From Acidobacteriota bacterium (lineage in GTDB: Bacteria; Acidobacteriota; Terriglobia; Terriglobales; Acidobacteriaceae): a stretch of 6,586 nucleotides of DNA. Shown one piece after another: positions 1-6,225 of the stretch (its first letter is position 1; each line of letters starts with the position of its first letter). The stretch spans positions 1 through 6,586 of the forward strand of contig JAJXXG010000058.1 in NCBI GenBank assembly GCA_021781255.1, given 5' to 3'. The position numbers and the translations under genes were made by a program. Under the pieces are notes generated by a model. It was not told the DNA's origin. It saw nothing but the letters and a program-made list of their open reading frames with translations, and ran no database searches.

Positions 1-377
1 GTTGCGCCGGTCGCAGGATCGAAGTCCGCCAGCCACACCTGCTGGCCACCCTCGCGGCTGCTGAGAAAGAGGATGCGCTTGCCGTCCGTGGAAAACTGCA
101 GGCCGCCGTCGCCGGGCTGGCCCACGGAGAGCTTTTGCGGCTCGCCCCCCTTGATGCGCTGCAGCCACAGCTCCGCCGTTTTGGAGTTCTGGTCCAGATG
201 GACGGTGGTAACGCCATAGGCCAGCCACTGGCCGTCGGGCGAGACAGCGGTATCGCCCAGGCGCTTCATCTGCATCATGTCCTCAAAGGTCATGGGATGC
301 CTGGCAGACTGGGCAGTGGTGAGAAGGGTGGAGGCAAGGACGAAGGCAAAGGAGAGGACGAACGGATATTTGCGCAT
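1..377 (-). CDS. S9 family peptidase (prolyl oligopeptidase / acylaminoacyl-peptidase type), N-terminal part, cut by window edge
   Basis: Only the first 125 residues are present; the gene continues beyond position 1. The ATG at 375-377 is preceded by AGGA about six bases upstream. Residues 1-23 look like a Sec signal peptide: a basic start (MRKYP), a hydrophobic core, then TAQSA. The mature part opens with 'MTFEDMMQMKRLGDTAVSPD', which I recognise as the start of exported S9 peptidases in Acidobacteriota. Two beta-propeller blade motifs follow: SPDGQWLAYGV (46-56) and STDGKRILFLSSREGG (97-111), then a QVWLAD strand. In this family the propeller screens short peptides for a C-terminal alpha/beta-hydrolase domain carrying Ser-Asp-His; that domain lies outside the window, so activity cannot be judged. 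A TolB-like propeller protein without a hydrolase is the main alternative. It lies 90 bases downstream of the kinase-like gene on the same strand, so read-through is possible. Confidence 0.75.
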   Translation of the reverse strand, partial: MRKYPFVLSFAFVLASTLLTTAQSARHPMTFEDMMQMKRLGDTAVSPDGQWLAYGVTTVHLDQNSKTAELWLQRIKGGEPQKLSVGQPGDGGLQFSTDGKRILFLSSREGGQQVWLADFDPATGA

Positions 378-467
378 GAATTTCCTGCCAGCGCACGGCG
401 CATGCAGGCCCGGGCGCGAAGAAGAAGTGTACACCCCGCGGGATGGGTGCGCAGGAACCCCGGCGCG

Positions 468-2489
468 CTAGGCGATCTGCAGTTCGAGAACGATGGCCGC
501 TCCGCGCGGCTTCACGTTCATGGCAGAGATGCGGCCGTTGTTTTCCCGCAGGATGGTTGCGCAGAGGCTCAGGCCCAGGCCGGCGGTTTCTCCGCTGGCC
601 TGCGCGGGCACAAAGGGGTCAAAGGCGCGGGCGGGATGCAGGAAACCGGGGCCGGTGTGCGTAATGACGATCTTGATGCATTCGGCCTCGGCCGAGGCGT
701 CGATGCGGACGGTCCTTTCCAGACCGGAGTCCAGGGTCTCCACCGCCTCAATGGCAAACTGCAGGCAGTAGAGAACAGCCTGCCGAACCTGCTGCGAGTT
801 GCCGAGAACGCGGGGCAGCGTGGGCGGAACGTTGAGCCGGAAATTGATGGAGCGATGCATGAACTCCGAGCGGTGGAGTTGCTCCATATCGGCCAGCAGC
901 TCAGTAACAGAAATGGCGGCGAAGTGCTCGTCCTGGGAGTGCGACATGCGCGAGAGGCTCTCCAGCGTGGAGCGCATGGAGCGCGCCTCATTCAAGATGG
1001 CCGTAACGCCGCGGCGAGACTGGTCGTTCAGGTCTTCGGCCTCCTCCAGCAGCGAAGCATAGCCAAGGATCACCGTGAGGGGGTTGTTGAACTGGCGGGT
1101 GACGTTGCCGGCCAGTTGGCCCAGTCCGGCAAACTTCTCCGCATCCACCAGCTTCTCAAGCATCTGCGTCTGGGTGCGGTGCGCCTGGATGCGCGCGGCC
1201 AGAACCTCCACGGGCAGCAGGTCATGGGCCGCAAGCGGCCGCAAGGGGTCGCGCGGACTGGCCAGAAGCAGCGCGCCCTCCGTGGCGTTGGCGCCACGCA
1301 GCGGCACGGCAAAAACCGAGGTCAGGCGCAGGCGTTCCAGGTCGTCACCCGGCAGCAGCCACGGGGTAAAGTTCAGGCGATAGGTTTGCGCATCCTCGAC
1401 GGCAGGCTCCAGTGAGCCGGGCGCGAGAAAGCCCTCGACCGGAATGCGCAGCGCAAGGGCATCAAGAGCGTTCACGGCTGCATCTTCAAAGCCGGCTGCT
1501 CCCGCCAGGTGATAGCGCGAATGCCCCTGCAGCAGCATGAGCGCAGCCTGCGAAAAGCGGCTATGCGCCACCACGGTCTTGCAGATCTCCGTTCCCTGGC
1601 GGTCAAAGTCCTCCATGCGGCGCCGAGCCAGGGTCAGCCCGGTGTAGGCTTCCAGTTCCTTGCGGGCGCCGCGCTCGCGCTCCTTGGCAGCCTCGTGCAC
1701 GGCAATCTCGTTTTCAAGGGCGATGAGGATCAGCCCAAGGACGGCGAGCACCCGGCCATAGATGACGAACATCTGAATGGCAGAGAGGATCACAGGGCTG
1801 GAGATGGAACCCGGCAGAACCTCTGCCCCGCGCATGGACCATGCCAGAAAGCCCAGTATGCCAAGCACGGTTCCCAGCGTGGCGCGGCGAAAAACATACA
1901 GAACCAGCAGCGCGGTAATCAAATAAGCGGAGCACTCGACAAAGAGCAGCGCCGCGGCCGCGCCGCCCGTCACCGAAACGCGCAACGCCGTGCCGCCCAG
2001 GATGATGCACAGCGCCAGCCCTGTCCAGATGGGCATGCTGCCGCGGGTGATGCTCCAGAAACAACCCACCAGCAGCGAGAGCGCCCCAAGCGCCGGGAAG
2101 ATGAGGAACGGCAGTCCGCCGGGGGTCTGGCCGTGATAATGGCCATACAGCACGAGCGCGTACACCGTCAGCGGAACCGTAAAAGGAATGGCGTAGAGAA
2201 CGCGCACCCGGCCAATGCGAAAGCCCAGCGGCGACAGCGAAGCCAGAAATAGGGCGTAGCTGATCTGCACGCACACCTGCCCGGCGGCAACTAACCAGGG
2301 ATGTACCGCAGGATCGGAGAGGTCCCACAAGCCCAGGCGGAAGGCCTGCAGCATGCGCAGGGCGGCAAAGGCGAAGCCCAGCAGCCAGAGCAGGATGCGC
2401 GTATCCCGCGAGCGCCGGTAGAGCTGCACGAAGGCCGGCAACAAAAGCACCGTGAGCACCAGCGCGGGCAAATAGTAACCGTCGGGCAT
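468..2489 (-). CDS. Membrane-bound histidine-kinase-like protein with GAF-like region; catalytic residues degenerate
   Basis: 673 residues from the ATG at 2487-2489. A TTG just upstream (2490-2492) is equally possible: AAGGAG at 2503-2508 lies 13 bases from the ATG and 10 from the TTG. Residues 5-257 contain about eight or nine hydrophobic helices. A charged, probably coiled-coil stretch (about 256-295) leads into a GAF-like region (about 295-435, with 'TSVFAVPLRG' near its end). A second helix then enters a HisKA-like helix 'GLGQLAGNVTRQFNNPL' (455-471) and a HATPase-like region (about 555-673). The fold signatures are good: NNPLTVILGYASLLEE, FDPF (623-626), GLGLSL (637-642). However, the H-box His is Arg465, the N-box Asn positions are Tyr574 and Phe578, and the G1-box Asp is His611. 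Established knowledge makes these essential for autophosphorylation and Mg-ATP binding, so I infer a pseudokinase or a scaffold/sensor. There is no receiver domain, and no response regulator gene is adjacent. Input ligand and partner are unknown. Confidence 0.85.
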   Translation of the reverse strand: MPDGYYLPALVLTVLLLPAFVQLYRRSRDTRILLWLLGFAFAALRMLQAFRLGLWDLSDPAVHPWLVAAGQVCVQISYALFLASLSPLGFRIGRVRVLYAIPFTVPLTVYALVLYGHYHGQTPGGLPFLIFPALGALSLLVGCFWSITRGSMPIWTGLALCIILGGTALRVSVTGGAAAALLFVECSAYLITALLVLYVFRRATLGTVLGILGFLAWSMRGAEVLPGSISSPVILSAIQMFVIYGRVLAVLGLILIALENEIAVHEAAKERERGARKELEAYTGLTLARRRMEDFDRQGTEICKTVVAHSRFSQAALMLLQGHSRYHLAGAAGFEDAAVNALDALALRIPVEGFLAPGSLEPAVEDAQTYRLNFTPWLLPGDDLERLRLTSVFAVPLRGANATEGALLLASPRDPLRPLAAHDLLPVEVLAARIQAHRTQTQMLEKLVDAEKFAGLGQLAGNVTRQFNNPLTVILGYASLLEEAEDLNDQSRRGVTAILNEARSMRSTLESLSRMSHSQDEHFAAISVTELLADMEQLHRSEFMHRSINFRLNVPPTLPRVLGNSQQVRQAVLYCLQFAIEAVETLDSGLERTVRIDASAEAECIKIVITHTGPGFLHPARAFDPFVPAQASGETAGLGLSLCATILRENNGRISAMNVKPRGAAIVLELQIA

Positions 2490-2842
2490 CAAAGCCGAGG
2501 ATCTCCTTCGATCCAGCTTTTGGAGGAGAAACGGGTTTGTCCTGCATTCCAGATCGGCCAGTCGCCGCCGCAGAACGCAAAGACGTAAGGGTTATTCTGC
2601 CAGTTTCTTACCAGAAATCAACTGCCGCAGCGGCTGGCGAAAGACACAAACGACTCCCGTGCATCCATGCACCTGAATATTCGAGGACGAACGCGGTTTC
2701 CACTTCAGATTCTGCAGCCACCCTGCGACAGTGTATATGCGTCTAATGTTGTAGTTGCAGAATTGAAGCGCAAAGTAACGTTACCCGAAGCTGAATGGCA
2801 GGCATGCTCTCAAACAACGCGAGGCGGGGGAGAAGGATCCGG
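2490..2842. promoter_or_regulatory. Divergent intergenic region between the kinase-like gene and the LolA-like gene
   Basis: This 353-base stretch has no convincing gene; the short reading frames in it lack family features. It should carry promoters for both flanking genes. Minus strand: a weak sigma70-like pair TTGATT (2616-2621), 16-base spacer, CAGAAT (2594-2599), about 100 bases upstream of the kinase-like gene. Plus strand: TCTAAT (2742-2747) matches a -10 at five of six positions, but no acceptable -35 lies 15-19 bases upstream. Three small palindromes are present: GTGCAT-CC-ATGCAC (2659-2672), GAATATTC (2675-2682) and GTAACGTTAC (2775-2784). They could be operator half-sites, but nothing identifies a regulator. 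The plus-strand end holds the purine-rich ribosome binding site at 2826-2837. Confidence 0.4.
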
Positions 2843-3724
2843 ATGCAGAGGTGGGGTTGGATGGTATTGCTGGCGGCTGGGATGTGCGTGCCGCCGGCCA
2901 TGGCGCAGGACAAGGACAGCTTTACGCCGATGCCCCTCGATGCGGGGTTCGGAAAGATGGACGTCTCCGCCCCGGCAACTCCGCCGGAGCAGATCATTCG
3001 TGAGTTCGCCGCCAAGGAGAGCGAGTTTCGCGAGGCCCTGAACCACTACACCTACCGGCGCGAGGCCCGCGTGCAAACCCTCGACGACGATAACAAGGTA
3101 GACGGCGAGTGGTATGAGGTGGACGACGTGATCTTCGACTCCTCCGGCCGTCGCACGGAAAAGGTGGTGTTTGCGCCGCAGAGCACGCTGCAGCGGGTGC
3201 AGATGTCGCCCTCGGACCTGCAGGACATCCAGCACGGCTACCCGTTTGTGCTCACCACCGACCAGGTACCGGAGTACAACATCACCTACGCAGGCAAGCA
3301 GCAGGTGGACGAGGTGGACTGCTACGTCTTTGACGTAAAGCCCAAGGTCATCGAGAAGGGCAAGCGCTATCTGGATGGGCGCATCTGGGTGGACGCCACC
3401 GACCTGCAGATCGTGGTTACCGACGGCCGCATGGTTCCCGATGACACCCGCAAGGGCCACGAAGACCTGCATCCTCCCTTCATGACCTGGCGGCAGCAGG
3501 TTGACGGGCACTACTGGTTCCCCGTGTACACCAAAGGCGAGGGCGTGCTCCACTTTGCGGGCGGCTCAGGATACATGGCCCAGGACGTGCACATCCGCGA
3601 CATTGTGAAGTACGCCGATTACAAGCGGTTCGGCTCCACCTCCAAGATTATCTTTGAAGGGCAGGACATTACCCCGCAGCAGAACCAGCAGGGCCAGCCG
3701 CAGCAGCAACCGCAAAAGAAATAA
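2843..3724 (+). CDS. Exported LolA-like protein of unknown function, Acidobacteriota type
   Basis: 293 residues. I chose the ATG at 2843 because AAGGA ends five bases upstream and it gives a clean signal peptide: MQRWGW, hydrophobic core (7-18), then AMA|Q with cleavage after residue 21. An ATG at 2795 would add 16 residues, many basic, and has no good ribosome binding site. The mature protein begins with a Pro-rich linker and an amphipathic stretch (about 48-70, 'REFAAKESEFREALNHYTYR'). Alternating strands follow that resemble the LolA/LolB half-barrel: 'VPEYNITYAGKQQVDEVDCY' (142-161), 'RYLDGRIWVDATDLQIVVTD' (175-194), 'FMTWRQQVDGHYWFPVYTKG' (213-232) and 'VKYADYKRFGST'. The tail (279-293) is almost all Gln with Pro and ends KK. 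Family members are usually annotated as hypothetical or outer-membrane lipoprotein-sorting proteins; binding of a lipid or lipoprotein is inference from the fold. There is no lipobox Cys, so it should be soluble in the periplasm. Confidence 0.8.
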   Translation: MQRWGWMVLLAAGMCVPPAMAQDKDSFTPMPLDAGFGKMDVSAPATPPEQIIREFAAKESEFREALNHYTYRREARVQTLDDDNKVDGEWYEVDDVIFDSSGRRTEKVVFAPQSTLQRVQMSPSDLQDIQHGYPFVLTTDQVPEYNITYAGKQQVDEVDCYVFDVKPKVIEKGKRYLDGRIWVDATDLQIVVTDGRMVPDDTRKGHEDLHPPFMTWRQQVDGHYWFPVYTKGEGVLHFAGGSGYMAQDVHIRDIVKYADYKRFGSTSKIIFEGQDITPQQNQQGQPQQQPQKK

Positions 3725-3861
3725 CGAGCAGGCCCGTCCACCAGGCCGCCCTGCGCAGGCGTGACTCGGGTCACCGCTCCGGCTCGCTCTCTGCGCATAC
3801 CATAGTGCGCCGAATTTTGCTGCGATGAGCCGTGCAACTGGGCTCGCAGGATGGGGGGCGC

Positions 3862-4317
3862 ATGAAGATTCTTTTGGCAGTGGACGGATCCGAGTACAGC
3901 AACGCCGCGCTTGAGGAAGTCATCCGCCGGCCATGGCCCCGGGGAACCCAGGTGGAGGTGCTCTCCGTTGCACACGCGATTCCGGAATTCACAGACCCGC
4001 GGCTTATGATGCGAACCATTCAGATGGAGACACTGGAGCACGAGCGAAAGCGGGCGCACGAGGTTGTGGAGAAGGCAGCGGCTGCGCTTGCCGAAGCAGC
4101 CCCTCTGCTGGCGGTGACAACCAGGGTGGTCGAGGGCTCGCCCAAGGAGTCGGTTGTGCTGGAGGCGGCAGACTGGGGAGCGGACCTGATCGTGATGGGC
4201 TCCCACGGCTACGGCGCGGCAATGCGTTTCCTGCTGGGCTCGGTGTCGCATGCGGTGGCCCTGCATGCTCCCTGCTCGGTTGAGATCGTGCGCAAACGGT
4301 CCGCCCAGGCCGCGTAA
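3862..4317 (+). CDS. Universal stress protein, ATP-binding type (UspA superfamily)
   Basis: 151 residues, one Usp domain, the normal length for a single-domain member. The ATG at 3862 gives the classical start MKILLAVDGSEYS; a GTG at 3832 would add ten residues that are not family-like. The region before the ATG is G-rich (AGGATGGGGGG) and may serve as a loose ribosome binding site. Asp8 in the VDGS loop and the motif G113-x2-G116-x9-G126-S127 (GSHGYGAAMRFLLGS) match the nucleotide-binding signature of ATP-binding Usps. The C-terminus ends with the typical 'APCSVEIVRKR' strand. Such cytoplasmic proteins dimerise and accumulate under starvation, oxidative or hypoxic stress; the specific trigger here cannot be read from the sequence. 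It lies 137 bases after the LolA-like gene on the same strand, so it may share that transcript or have its own promoter. The comF-HNH pair converges on it. Confidence 0.92.
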   Translation: MKILLAVDGSEYSNAALEEVIRRPWPRGTQVEVLSVAHAIPEFTDPRLMMRTIQMETLEHERKRAHEVVEKAAAALAEAAPLLAVTTRVVEGSPKESVVLEAADWGADLIVMGSHGYGAAMRFLLGSVSHAVALHAPCSVEIVRKRSAQAA

Positions 4318-4384
4318 ACCGGGCAAGTACAGCTAGAGAACCCCGCGCAGATGCGGAGCCGGGGGCAAGAGGTGTGCCCGGGCG

Positions 4385-4421
4385 AGAAAGGCCTGCTTCC
4401 GGCCGGCTCAGTTCCCTTTCT
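4385..4421. terminator. Possible bidirectional terminator between convergent genes
   Basis: AGAAAGG (4385-4391) and CCTTTCT (4415-4421) can pair over seven bases, enclosing a GC-rich interior that contains GGCC repeats. The plus-strand side is followed by TTAATAAAA, which is only partly U-rich in RNA. The convergent arrangement of the universal stress and HNH genes makes a terminator expected here. The stem is AT-containing, the loop is long, and the right arm touches the HNH stop codon, so this is a weak call. Confidence 0.25.
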
Positions 4422-5047
4422 TAATAAAACAGGTACTTGCGCCAGCGGTCATCGCCGTGGCCGAGCATGCGCATGATCTGACGGCTGGTGTGCAGCGAAA
4501 ACGGGCGCGGCTCACGCAGCAGAACCATGTCGTCAATCTCGTGCAGCAGCCGGTTGCCCTTGCGGCGATTGCAGGCGTGGCAGCAGGCGACCAGGTTCTC
4601 CCAGGTGGAGTTGCCACCGCGCGAGCGCGGTACCACGTGGTCCAGCGTAAGCTCGCTGGAGGGCAGCACGACGCCGCAGTACTGGCAGGTGTTGCGGTCG
4701 CGGAGCAGGATGTTCTTGCGTGAGAGGGCTCGGGTCTGGTGCGGGATGCGCCGGTATTCAAGCAGGCGGATGACCGAAGGCATGGGAACGCGGCTGCGCT
4801 GGGCGTGGAGGGTAAGGCCGTGCTCCTCCTCAGTGCGCGCAATGCCCTTGAGCACCAGCACCAGGGCACGGCGCGCGCCGCAGATATTGATGGGTTCATA
4901 CGACGCGTTGAGCACCAGCACGGGCATCTGCAGGATATGGCTGGCCTGAGTGCTATGCGGCGCGGCGGTGTGGTCGGCAACGTGAGCAACGGCCCGGGCG
5001 GCCGACTTTTGTTTACGAGCATGAATCATGGCTTTTCCCAGCGACAT
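4421..5047 (-). CDS. HNH endonuclease, zinc-binding
   Basis: 208 residues from the ATG at 5045-5047. GGAG lies four bases upstream in GGGGAGAAGG; a TTG at 5063-5065 would add six residues and overlap the comF stop, and is less likely. The N-terminal 35 residues are basic and Ala/His-rich, probably disordered. A conserved strand region follows: '[20 protein letters not shown]' (41-60), then LVLVLKG. The HNH/beta-beta-alpha-metal core is complete: C121-x2-C124, '[13 protein letters not shown]' with Asp136-His137, '[12 protein letters not shown]' with Asn151 and C156-x2-C159, then Asn160 and RRKGNR. The four Cys should hold a structural zinc; His137 and the Asn/His set should bind the catalytic metal. 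These proteins cut or nick DNA, but the substrate of this subfamily is not known to me. No methyltransferase or toxin-antitoxin partner is nearby. It follows comF with a 10-base gap, so the two are probably co-transcribed. Confidence 0.9.
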   Translation of the reverse strand: MSLGKAMIHARKQKSAARAVAHVADHTAAPHSTQASHILQMPVLVLNASYEPINICGARRALVLVLKGIARTEEEHGLTLHAQRSRVPMPSVIRLLEYRRIPHQTRALSRKNILLRDRNTCQYCGVVLPSSELTLDHVVPRSRGGNSTWENLVACCHACNRRKGNRLLHEIDDMVLLREPRPFSLHTSRQIMRMLGHGDDRWRKYLFY

Positions 5048-5057
5048 CCTTCTCCCC

Positions 5058-5945
5058 TTAGTCAAAAGACGGTTGGCGTGGTGATGCGAGCATGGTTTCA
5101 GCGGTCGGGTTGGCGTGGCGCAGACTGCCGGGCTGCTCGCCGGGGACGGACAGGCCGTCCTTTGCGAGCAAACCGCGGAAGTCCACAGAGGTGCGCCGGG
5201 CGCGGGCCAGCGTAGCCACCCATACGGCTTCGGCTCCGGCCTGGAGCAAAGCCCGGGAGGCGGCGCGGGCGGTGGCGCCCGTGGTCAGGATGTCGTCAAT
5301 CACCAGAACAGTACGCCCGGCAATCAGACCGGGCTGGGCAACTCGAAAGGCAGCGCGCAGGTTCAGGCGACGCTGCCGCGGCGTCAACCCGGCCTGGCTT
5401 TGCGTAAGGCGGGTGCGAGCCAGCGCGCCGGGAGCCAGCGTCAGCCGCCACGCCGGATGCGTCTGCTTCAGCCGGCGAAGCGCATGAGCAGCAAGCAGTT
5501 GCGCCTGATTAAAGCCGCGTCCGGCGTATTTGCATCGGTGCAGCGGCACGGGAACCACAACAACCTCCGCGGGCAGTTGCGGCGCAATCTGCGAAATGGT
5601 GAGCGCCAGCATGCGTCCCAGGTTGTGCGCGGCCGGGCGAAGACCGTCGTACTTCAGCGCGTGGATGGCCAGCCGCATGCGGCCCTCGTAGGTTCCGCAG
5701 GCAACCGCACGCGCAAAAGGTGGCGGAGCCATGCGGCAGGCACGGCACAGGGGCTGCTCTTCCGCCGATGGCGCCCACAGGGAGTCGCCGCAGCGAAAGC
5801 ACACAAGTCCGTCGTGGGCAGGCACTTCAGCCCAGCAAACATCACAGATTGGAGCGGAAGAAAGGCGCGGCAAGAGAGAGCCGCAGAGGGCACAGGATGC
5901 AGGAAGGATGGCACAACTGACTGCATCCAGAGGACTTCGAAGCAC
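5058..5945 (-). CDS. comF: ComF family protein (amidophosphoribosyltransferase-like, double zinc finger)
   Basis: 295 residues if it starts at the GTG at 5943-5945 ([20 protein letters not shown]). The frame stays open up to 6134, but that extension has no family-like sequence and only a TTG start. No clear ribosome binding site precedes the GTG; a CTG at about residue -20 has CAGGGA upstream, so the true start is uncertain. Four Cys pairs form the N-terminal zinc region: C18/C21, C34/C37, C49/C52, C67/C70. The phosphoribosyltransferase domain follows, with '[20 protein letters not shown]' (128-147) and the PRPP loop [13 protein letters not shown] (213-225) with paired Asp217-Asp218. ComF homologues are needed for natural DNA uptake in Bacillus and Haemophilus (ComFC/ComF), probably in the cytoplasm alongside a helicase such as ComFA or PriA. 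The reaction is unproven. About 45 residues follow the usual domain end, rich in Pro, Ser and Gly and probably disordered. It heads the pair with the HNH gene. Confidence 0.88.
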   Translation of the reverse strand: MLRSPLDAVSCAILPASCALCGSLLPRLSSAPICDVCWAEVPAHDGLVCFRCGDSLWAPSAEEQPLCRACRMAPPPFARAVACGTYEGRMRLAIHALKYDGLRPAAHNLGRMLALTISQIAPQLPAEVVVVPVPLHRCKYAGRGFNQAQLLAAHALRRLKQTHPAWRLTLAPGALARTRLTQSQAGLTPRQRRLNLRAAFRVAQPGLIAGRTVLVIDDILTTGATARAASRALLQAGAEAVWVATLARARRTSVDFRGLLAKDGLSVPGEQPGSLRHANPTAETMLASPRQPSFD

Positions 5946-6225
5946 GCGGGCTACGGCGCGCCACCGCGAAGTCTCCGATGGCGGAACGTCGAACGTCAGT
6001 GAACCGTAGTCCCTGCGGAAGACGCACCTCTCTTTGGGGCGGCGGGTTCTTATGCCGCCTTGACAACGAGTATACGCGCATGCGGGCGCTGCTTTCCATC
6101 GCGCCGTGTGAATAGGAAAACAATAAAGGAACAAGGAATGGCACGGGCATCGGCGACGGACTGCGCGGACTGAACAGCCGTATCAACGGTACGGTACACT
6201 TCAAACCTAAGAGGGGTATTGTCTT
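5946..6225. other. Divergent intergenic region between comF and the CRTAC1-type gene
   Basis: These 280 bases contain no gene I can support. The left half should be the comF leader and promoter. The middle (about 6105-6140) is A-rich, unlike the GC-rich flanks, as expected for promoter DNA. The right half carries a short tandem CGGTACGGTA (6187-6196) and TACACT (6195-6200), a four-of-six match to a -10 without a good -35. AAGAGGGG (6209-6216) is the ribosome binding site of the plus-strand gene. Confidence 0.4.
6069..6098 (-). promoter_or_regulatory. Candidate sigma70-type promoter for comF-HNH
   Basis: Reading the minus strand, TGGAAA (6093-6098, four of six matches to TTGACA) and TATACT (6069-6074, five of six matches to TATAAT) are separated by 18 bases. 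Transcription would begin near 6062, giving a leader of about 115 bases before the GTG at 5945. If correct, it rules out the far-upstream TTG start at 6134 for comF. It is a consensus match only, in a region where a promoter is expected. Confidence 0.4.

Noticed and set aside
432..449. CACCC...GGGTG inverted repeat between the kinase-like and S9 peptidase genes
   Set aside because: Five-base arms with an eight-base loop and only a mixed CT-rich stretch after it; too weak for a terminator call.
135..1415. Long plus-strand open frame (426 codons) antisense to the kinase-like gene
   Set aside because: The opposite frame has clear domain motifs, while this one is a Gly/Arg/Gln-rich product with no family features. 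Long antisense frames are common in GC-rich DNA.
1714..2580. Minus-strand frame of 288 codons overlapping the membrane part of the kinase-like gene
   Set aside because: It is a shifted frame of the same strand. The main frame has the proper membrane helices and continues into the GAF-like and HATPase-like regions.
2810..3553. Minus-strand open frame of 247 codons opposite the LolA-like gene
   Set aside because: Composition is His/Val/Leu-rich, as expected for a shadow of the plus-strand codons. The plus-strand frame has the signal peptide and conserved motifs.
3757..3778. Hairpin GTGAC-TCGG-GTCAC after the LolA-like gene
   Set aside because: The perfect stem is only five bases, extending with a bulge, and no T-run follows, so I do not call it a terminator.
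4848..4921. Fourteen-base direct repeat TTGAGCACCAGCAC (4848-4861 and 4908-4921) inside the HNH gene
   Set aside because: Both copies lie in frame, 60 bases apart, and encode VLVL strands in the conserved N-terminal region; this looks like shared codon choice for similar strands rather than a mobile or regulatory repeat.
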